A DNA stretch of 64,000 bases from Hypericum androsaemum (taxonomy: Eukaryota; Streptophyta; Magnoliopsida; Malpighiales; Hypericaceae), in assembly GCA_963995505.1 (NCBI GenBank), contig OZ023198.1, positions 12,825,141 through 12,889,140 of the forward strand. Direction: 5' to 3'. Shown here in pieces: positions 59,150 to 64,000 of this stretch; position 1 is the first letter of the stretch, and every line of letters begins with the position of its first letter. A program made the translations under genes and the position numbers. The notes beneath the pieces were generated by a model, which did no database searches, was not told the origin of the DNA, and worked only from the letters and a program-made list of their open reading frames with translations.

Positions 59150-59390
59150 AATATTATCAAATTAGTATACTATTTGATATAACTGGATAAACCATTAGAT
59201 ATAATTAACTATACTATTTGATATAATTGGGTAAACTATTTAATATAATCGGGTAAAATATTTGAATATATGTTCGACTAAATTCATCTAAAAAATCACA
59301 ATTAATTTTATCAAACTAATTATTTAACACGACATACCATTTAATATAATCTGGTATACTATTTCATATAACCGGGTACACCATTTGCAG
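59150..59390. repeat. AT-rich minisatellite
   Basis: Degenerate tandem phrases of 20-24 bp of the type actatttgatataactgggta and accatttgatataatc. These are the same type as in 18780-19930, and support a common origin of the two insertions. Confidence 0.65.
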
Positions 59391-59992
59391 AACTACCGTT
59401 CCCCACCATTGAAACCCTCCCCAAAGGATACGAAAATACGTCGCAGCTTCCTTCGTTCGACTTCTAACCTGCCCATGTTATCGACATCTAGCCCGGAGAA
59501 GAGGGAGGCCGACCTCCCGCTGTTGAGCCCATCGCATCATCGTCGCTGCTCGAAGAAGGTGGAACACCGCGACCTCCCAGTCTCCTCCAATTGGTCCATT
59601 CCATCCCCAACTCCACAACCCAATCCAAAACACTGAGATCGCCGATCATGTCCACGGGTGAAAACCATCACGCATTACCCACCGTCGACATGCAATTCGT
59701 CTCCATCTTTGACTCCACTGGCGCCGCCGCCTCCTCCTTCTCTCAGTAAGCCCCTTTTCCCCTATCTCCAATTCTCCACAAACTTAAGAATATCAAACAG
59801 AAAATAAAAAAACCTTACAGTGAAACTTGCTAAAACCAGTCGTCGCTGTTGTCGTTCATTGATGTCGCCGTCATTTCCAGAGCCTACCGACCTCGTCCTT
59901 TTCGCCAGAGCCCGCCGACCTCGTCCTTTTTGCCAGAGCCCGCCGACCTCGTTGTCTTCGATGAGGTCCGCGACATCGTCGTCGTACTCGTC

Positions 59993-60473
59993 TGTTGGGA
60001 AATAACCCATTTTCCCGTGAACCCAAACAACGCAACGAACAACACCGGAGCAAGATCTACGAACACAACGAGGAGATCGACCACAACTACGAACAAAGAA
60101 GACCCACGCACAAACAAGAACAACAGATTTGGTAACCCGGTTCGATCTTGAACGATCTACGTCCGGGGGCGTACCAAGCCAGGAGAGATTTTACTAATAC
60201 ACTTGATGTACACTTTGGAGCTACGCAGGCTCAACAATGGTAGTTTCTCTCTATACTCTTCTCTCTCTAGAAACGTCTCTCTATCTCTGCAAGGAAGAAG
60301 AACAACAAATAGTGACTGAGAGGTGGGTATTTATAGTGCCCACAGCCTAGGACTATTTGGTGTCGGCAGGGGCAAAATCGTCCACCAGAAATCACATTCC
60401 TGGCTCCGGATGAACAGTAACTCCGTATAGTCAACATGTGAACAGTAATTCCGTATAGTCTCCATACCCAACA
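59993..60473. mobile_element. Solo LTR nested in the copy C insertion
   Basis: Starts TGTTGGGAAATAACC and ends TCCATACCCAACA. It is flanked by ctcgtc on both sides (59987-59992 and 60474-60479), a 5-6 bp duplication. Same family as 6316-6696 but about 100 bp longer, mostly in the acgaggagatcgaccacaac region. Confidence 0.83.
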
Positions 60474-60719
60474 CTCGTCCTCGCCAGAAATGTGAGAGAA
60501 AAAGAAACAAACCAGGAAGAACGTGAGAAAATAGGCAATTTACAAGAACAAGTGCAAGAAAATTTAAAACCTAAAAAATCGTGAGATCAGTCTCCATTCT
60601 CTCTTAGACTCATCCAATGGTCCAGATTTGGTCCAGATCCGACCCAGTGGAAATTACAAGTTCAGGACCGAATCTGATTCCGTAACGGAAGCAATAGAAT
60701 CAACTTCGTGTGAATCCCT

Positions 60720-62360
60720 AACTATTGGTGAAGAGGATTTCTTGTATTTGGGTCATAGTATCTGAAGACTATATATAAACTTAAGATAGTAGTGTCTTCT
60801 TTGACATTCGGATATATTATTTCCTTTTTTTAATGCTTAACAGGTCACACTTAACCCAACTTAGAACAATCTCTCATCGGCTAACCAATAGGTAATTTAC
60901 CAACCCATTATAATATGGTAAACTAATTTAGCCATTGACTTTATCAATGCTAACTCTAATTTAATAGATTGGCAAGTAAAAAATAAAGTCAATTATGCTA
61001 AAATTTCTCTGGTGCGTAAATTTAGATTGAGACTATGTGCCCCAATTATTTACTTCATCTGCCGCCGAAGCTTAGCTGACAAAATGTGTGGTACCTTCCC
61101 AACTCAATCTCATAATAGAAGAAGTATGAGATTACCTTTCAAAAAACATATGGTAAATTAATTTGAGAAAAATACAATCATGTTTATGAATTAGTTTGTA
61201 CTAATATACCATCAGCCCCACCAACTTGTTGCACCGTTAAAAACTTAGCTATGAGGTTAAAATTCAATAAAATTTAATATAGAGAAAGTAGAATTTGTTT
61301 GACTCTCGTAAATCTTACAGATTGTGAAATCATAGTTGTCGAATAGGAAAAGTGATATACATATAGTGACCATAATAAAACTTTTCGTAATAAAACCAAC
61401 ACAAGCCCTTCTGTGAAATTTGGAGTGATTCAAACAAAACCGGAATCGATCGTCACCTCTTAACCATAAATTTTAACTTTTTTTTGTTTTTCTAACATCT
61501 AAATTTAGAGCCGAACATTATTCGAAATTATTTTTTCTCCCCGGCGGATGTCAACGTTAGCATCTGGCCGTAGAATGGATAACAAAGTGATGATGGGCTT
61601 GAGCAACTTTTGGGCCCGAAATTTCCAGACTTCGGCTATTCGGAACAACGCCCAACCGAGTTTTTTTTTGTATAACTAAAACGAGTTAATTTATTCCCCT
61701 ATATATGTTCTTTTGTTTTTTCACAAGTGAAATATGTTCTTTATTATGTCAATGATTTGGCAAGACCTGCACTAATTAATTCTAAGGTTTATAATAATGA
61801 CGCATTCAGGTTTTTGGAAAAATAATTTTTGTCTCATTTTTCATTGCTTTCTTGAAATAAATTAATCCCTTATTGCAACATCAACAGTACCACGTTTGGA
61901 AAAATTCGACTAATCTACAAGAATAGGACAATTGTGCCCGTTGCCTGTTTCGTGAAGAAGAAATAAAAAACCTGGCTGACCTGGCTAAATTTTGTATATA
62001 AAAAAAGGTCATGTAATTACATTTTTAAGTATTCGAATTCAAAATATTTTGTTAAATTTAGAATGGCCGTATGTAAGATTATAGCTTGTTTAGCGGGTAT
62101 TCTCTCCTTTCAGTATCCGTTAATCAAAGAGTCTTCAAAATACTATTCAAGTCAACGCATAAGTCGTCATTTCAAAGAGGAAACTAGTTAATACATATAG
62201 ATCTTAAAATAAATCAAGAACGGAAAATGCGTGGTAATTGTCTAATTAATCCCAAATCAAAAAACAACAAACTAAAATTTTAACATAGATCCTGAGTTTA
62301 AGCTCTCGAAAATACAAAAATGTAAAATAAACATTATTTGACTCGAACTGAATTAGTTGG
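60720..62360. repeat. Noncoding unit DNA, copy C
   Basis: Closely follows 37170-38766 of copy B, with substitutions and small indels. No gene is seen. Confidence 0.6.
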
Positions 62361-62684
62361 CTAAGTGGGCATGGAATGCTTGGACCTGTTAGGCATCTCC
62401 GGAATTCTCTTGGCAACGAAGACATTGCCACCACTATTCAACTGCACCAAATGGCCGGCGAAACTAAGCATCATCTTCACATAAGCATCTCTGAATCTTC
62501 TCAAAAGCTTCAGAGGATGAATAATTACCACTCTTGGCCTCAATTTGGTCACTCTAATCTTGTAATTAAACCTCCATTTCCTCGCTCTTGGGCCCTTCCT
62601 CTGTCCTCCCCCAAGCCTACTGTATCTTCTCCTCCTCCTGAACCTCTTGATTGCCCCAAGGAATGCACTTGGGGATATCTCCAT
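62361..62684 (-). CDS. Small arginine-rich protein of unknown function, copy C, shortened
   Basis: 107 residues starting MEISPSAFLGAIKRFRRRRR. The core WRFNYKIRVTKLRPRVVIIH and LKLLRRFRDAYVKMML are as in copies A and B. The stop comes nine residues early, directly after KHSMPT. A tag codon here replaces the codon for Trp (copy B) or Gln (copy A). The lost tail is the least conserved part, so the protein may still function. Confidence 0.7.
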   Translation of the reverse strand: MEISPSAFLGAIKRFRRRRRYSRLGGGQRKGPRARKWRFNYKIRVTKLRPRVVIIHPLKLLRRFRDAYVKMMLSFAGHLVQLNSGGNVFVAKRIPEMPNRSKHSMPT

Positions 62685-64000
62685 TTCAGTGAGATGGTTT
62701 CCAAGAAAATGTAGCTTTAAAGGGTGTATGTAGGCTAAGATCGAGTGATGCACGTATAACTTGCATGGAAAAATTATTTCGTGAAAATTTTGCGAGCGAG
62801 GAAAAGGGGTCAGTTGGCAAGTGGTATATGCACATGAAATTTGTGTTAAAGGGGAAATATGTAGTTTGATTTATAAAGAGGCAGTGATGAGTATTGGTGG
62901 CTTTAAATAATGTGAACTAAAGTCAACATTAATTTTGTCACCTGTGTACGTAGATCGGTTGGCCACATTAATTGACGGCCAACTGTAAGTTTGTAACAAA
63001 AAGGTGGCAGAATTTATGCTTTATTGATGAGTAGTTATTTGCAGTTGCGTAATAAGTGAGTTCGTTTCTGTCTTCAACTTTTCTTTTATGTTCTTTAGAT
63101 TTCTGAAGTTCTAAATGTCCTGTGTTATTTTAGAATAAACTATGTCCCAATTCATTGCATAGAAGTTGTGTTATTTAATTACAGATATTGGTAATTTAGA
63201 TGCGATCTCTGGAAAGCTTTGTAAAACTTAACACCGATGGAGCTTCACTCTGAAATCCGGTACCCTCAGGTTAATGGGGGTGTAGGTCGAGATGGAGCAA
63301 GCAATTGGATTGTATTCGTCACGCGCGGCCTTGACAATTGACAATTGCCAATTGCGCGTCACTAGTAGTGGATATTTGAACATGAGGTACGGCAAGACCA
63401 TCCTCATGCCAACCTCGTCCACCATGCTCATTGTTTTCTTGACCGTTTATAACCGATATAGTTTATTCACACATGGCGAGAGAATAATCGAGTAGCAAAT
63501 TTCTTTTCCAAACTTGCCTTATGACTAGATTTGGATCATGTAGTAGTCGACGTTTCATCTTCCAATTGTTTAGATACATGTTTAGTCGATCTATCGGGAG
63601 TTGCGCCTCCTCGATGTACTCGAGTTTGATTCCGTTCTCAACGAAGTGGTCATAGAATTTCCATATTTTGATTCCGTTCTCAATGAAGTGGTCATAGACT
63701 TTCCATATTTTCCACATAAAAAGTGGCGTTACTTAATTAGATAGGCACAATCAAATCTATTAAATTTTAGTGCAGTTAGCAGTTTTGAAACTCGAATTTG
63801 ACATTTCTTGACCATCAGCAATTTTCTAGTTTTTTTTTACATCATGCTTTATGCAATGCATGGTACCAAAGTCATTAATTATCACACCATAAAATTTCCA
63901 TGGCATTTAAGACAGTGTCCCAGATATTACATGTAATTGTTACGTTGGTATAATATAATCTAGTGTGCGTTGGATCCTTAGACGTCTCAATTTTGTGCTC
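62685..64000. repeat. Upstream and RNase H-like part of the unit, copy C
   Basis: Matches 45557-47090. The plus strand near 63218-63245 reads VKLNTDGAS, the RNase H-like strand, then breaks. A tandem 45 bp duplication containing gattccgttctcaa(c/t)gaag and tggtcatagact is at about 63630-63710. No intact gene is seen before the window end. Confidence 0.55.

Larger units (their letters stand above)
58925..60687. mobile_element. Insertion carrying minisatellite and gene fragments in copy C
   Basis: Copy B is continuous across this site (gagtaacacaagcaatagaatc). Flanks taacacaag and taacggaag may be a 9 bp duplication with two changes. The interior has a minisatellite (59150-59390), a coding-like block (59390-59760) and a block at 59820-60000 plus 60474-60490. 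On the minus strand that last block reads GEDEYDDDVADLIEDNEV, matching GEDKYDEDNDNIANLSEDDD of the 17.6-20.2 kb element. A solo LTR is nested at 59993-60473. Confidence 0.65.
58637..60740 (-). pseudogene. Secreted proline-rich peptide gene, copy C, disrupted
   Basis: Exon 2 (about 58637-58771) is intact and ends with the same ANPIGAK-stop. Exon 1 is interrupted at about 58924 by a 1.76 kb insertion and resumes near 60688. It has also lost about 10 bp before the splice donor (ccactgcg|gtatttt), which shifts the splice phase and would bring in an early stop. The signal-peptide start also differs (tgtgaatcccta where copy B has atgcccat). Confidence 0.75.
56424..64000. repeat. Segmental repeat unit, copy C
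   Basis: Homologous to copy B from 56424 (taaagcatcagatattgta) to the window end, where the match to 47090 still holds. Copy-C-specific changes are a LINE fragment replacing unit DNA at 56790-57405, the insertion at about 58925-60687 with a nested solo LTR, and a nonsense change in the basic-protein gene. Confidence 0.85.

Overview
This is a stretch of flowering-plant nuclear DNA, most likely from a eudicot. Supporting signs are an intronless coiled-coil NLR resistance gene of the RPP13-like type, spliced genes with GT-AG introns, a DUF599 membrane protein, Ty1/copia retrotransposons, L1-type LINE fragments, non-autonomous Mutator-like and hAT elements, and AT-rich intergenic DNA. I do not assign a species.

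The backbone is a segmental repeat present three times in the same order. Copy A spans about 1-4900. Copy B spans about 34330-47090 and is split by a 6.4 kb copia element. Copy C runs from about 56424 to the window end. Each unit carries, on the minus strand, a two-exon gene for a short secreted proline-rich peptide and a one-exon gene for a small arginine-rich protein. Next to these is a plus-strand RNase H-like fragment. Only copy B keeps a complete peptide gene (36837-37154). Copy A has lost exon 1 and has an interrupted exon 2; copy C has an insertion and a deletion in exon 1. The small basic protein is full length in A and B and loses its last nine residues in C.

Between copies A and B lie, in order: LINE and LTR debris (4900-6700), an AT-rich TIR element (6739-7930), an hAT-like element with an 8 bp target duplication (8089-9057), the NLR gene (9258-13301, minus), a short unplaced spliced fragment (14193-14746), a truncated 5' duplicate of the NLR (15130-15720), an acidic-tailed protein gene (16608-17450), a gene-fragment-carrying element with minisatellites (17640-20160), a U6 snRNA pseudogene (21765-21863), a reconstructed four-exon small gene (23986-25323), a foldback MITE (26252-26522) and a DUF599 gene with a one-base frame break (26608-28558). 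From 28.6 to 34.3 kb I see only repeats and unremarkable AT-rich DNA.

The right half is dominated by two copia elements of one family. E1 (38767-45201, target duplication aatac) has a nearly continuous gag-pol. E2 (47443-53846, target duplication agtgg) is badly decayed. E1 landed directly behind the stop codon of the copy-B basic-protein gene. Further elements are three solo LTRs, one LTR with an attached minus-strand primer binding site, and an isolated LINE reverse-transcriptase piece sitting in the place of deleted unit DNA.

The most interesting signals are the triplicated secreted-peptide/basic-protein cassette, of which only one copy still encodes the peptide, and a set of non-autonomous elements carrying 20-24 bp minisatellites and scraps of genes. 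All intron-exon models are read from splice signals and reading phase only; no transcript evidence was available.
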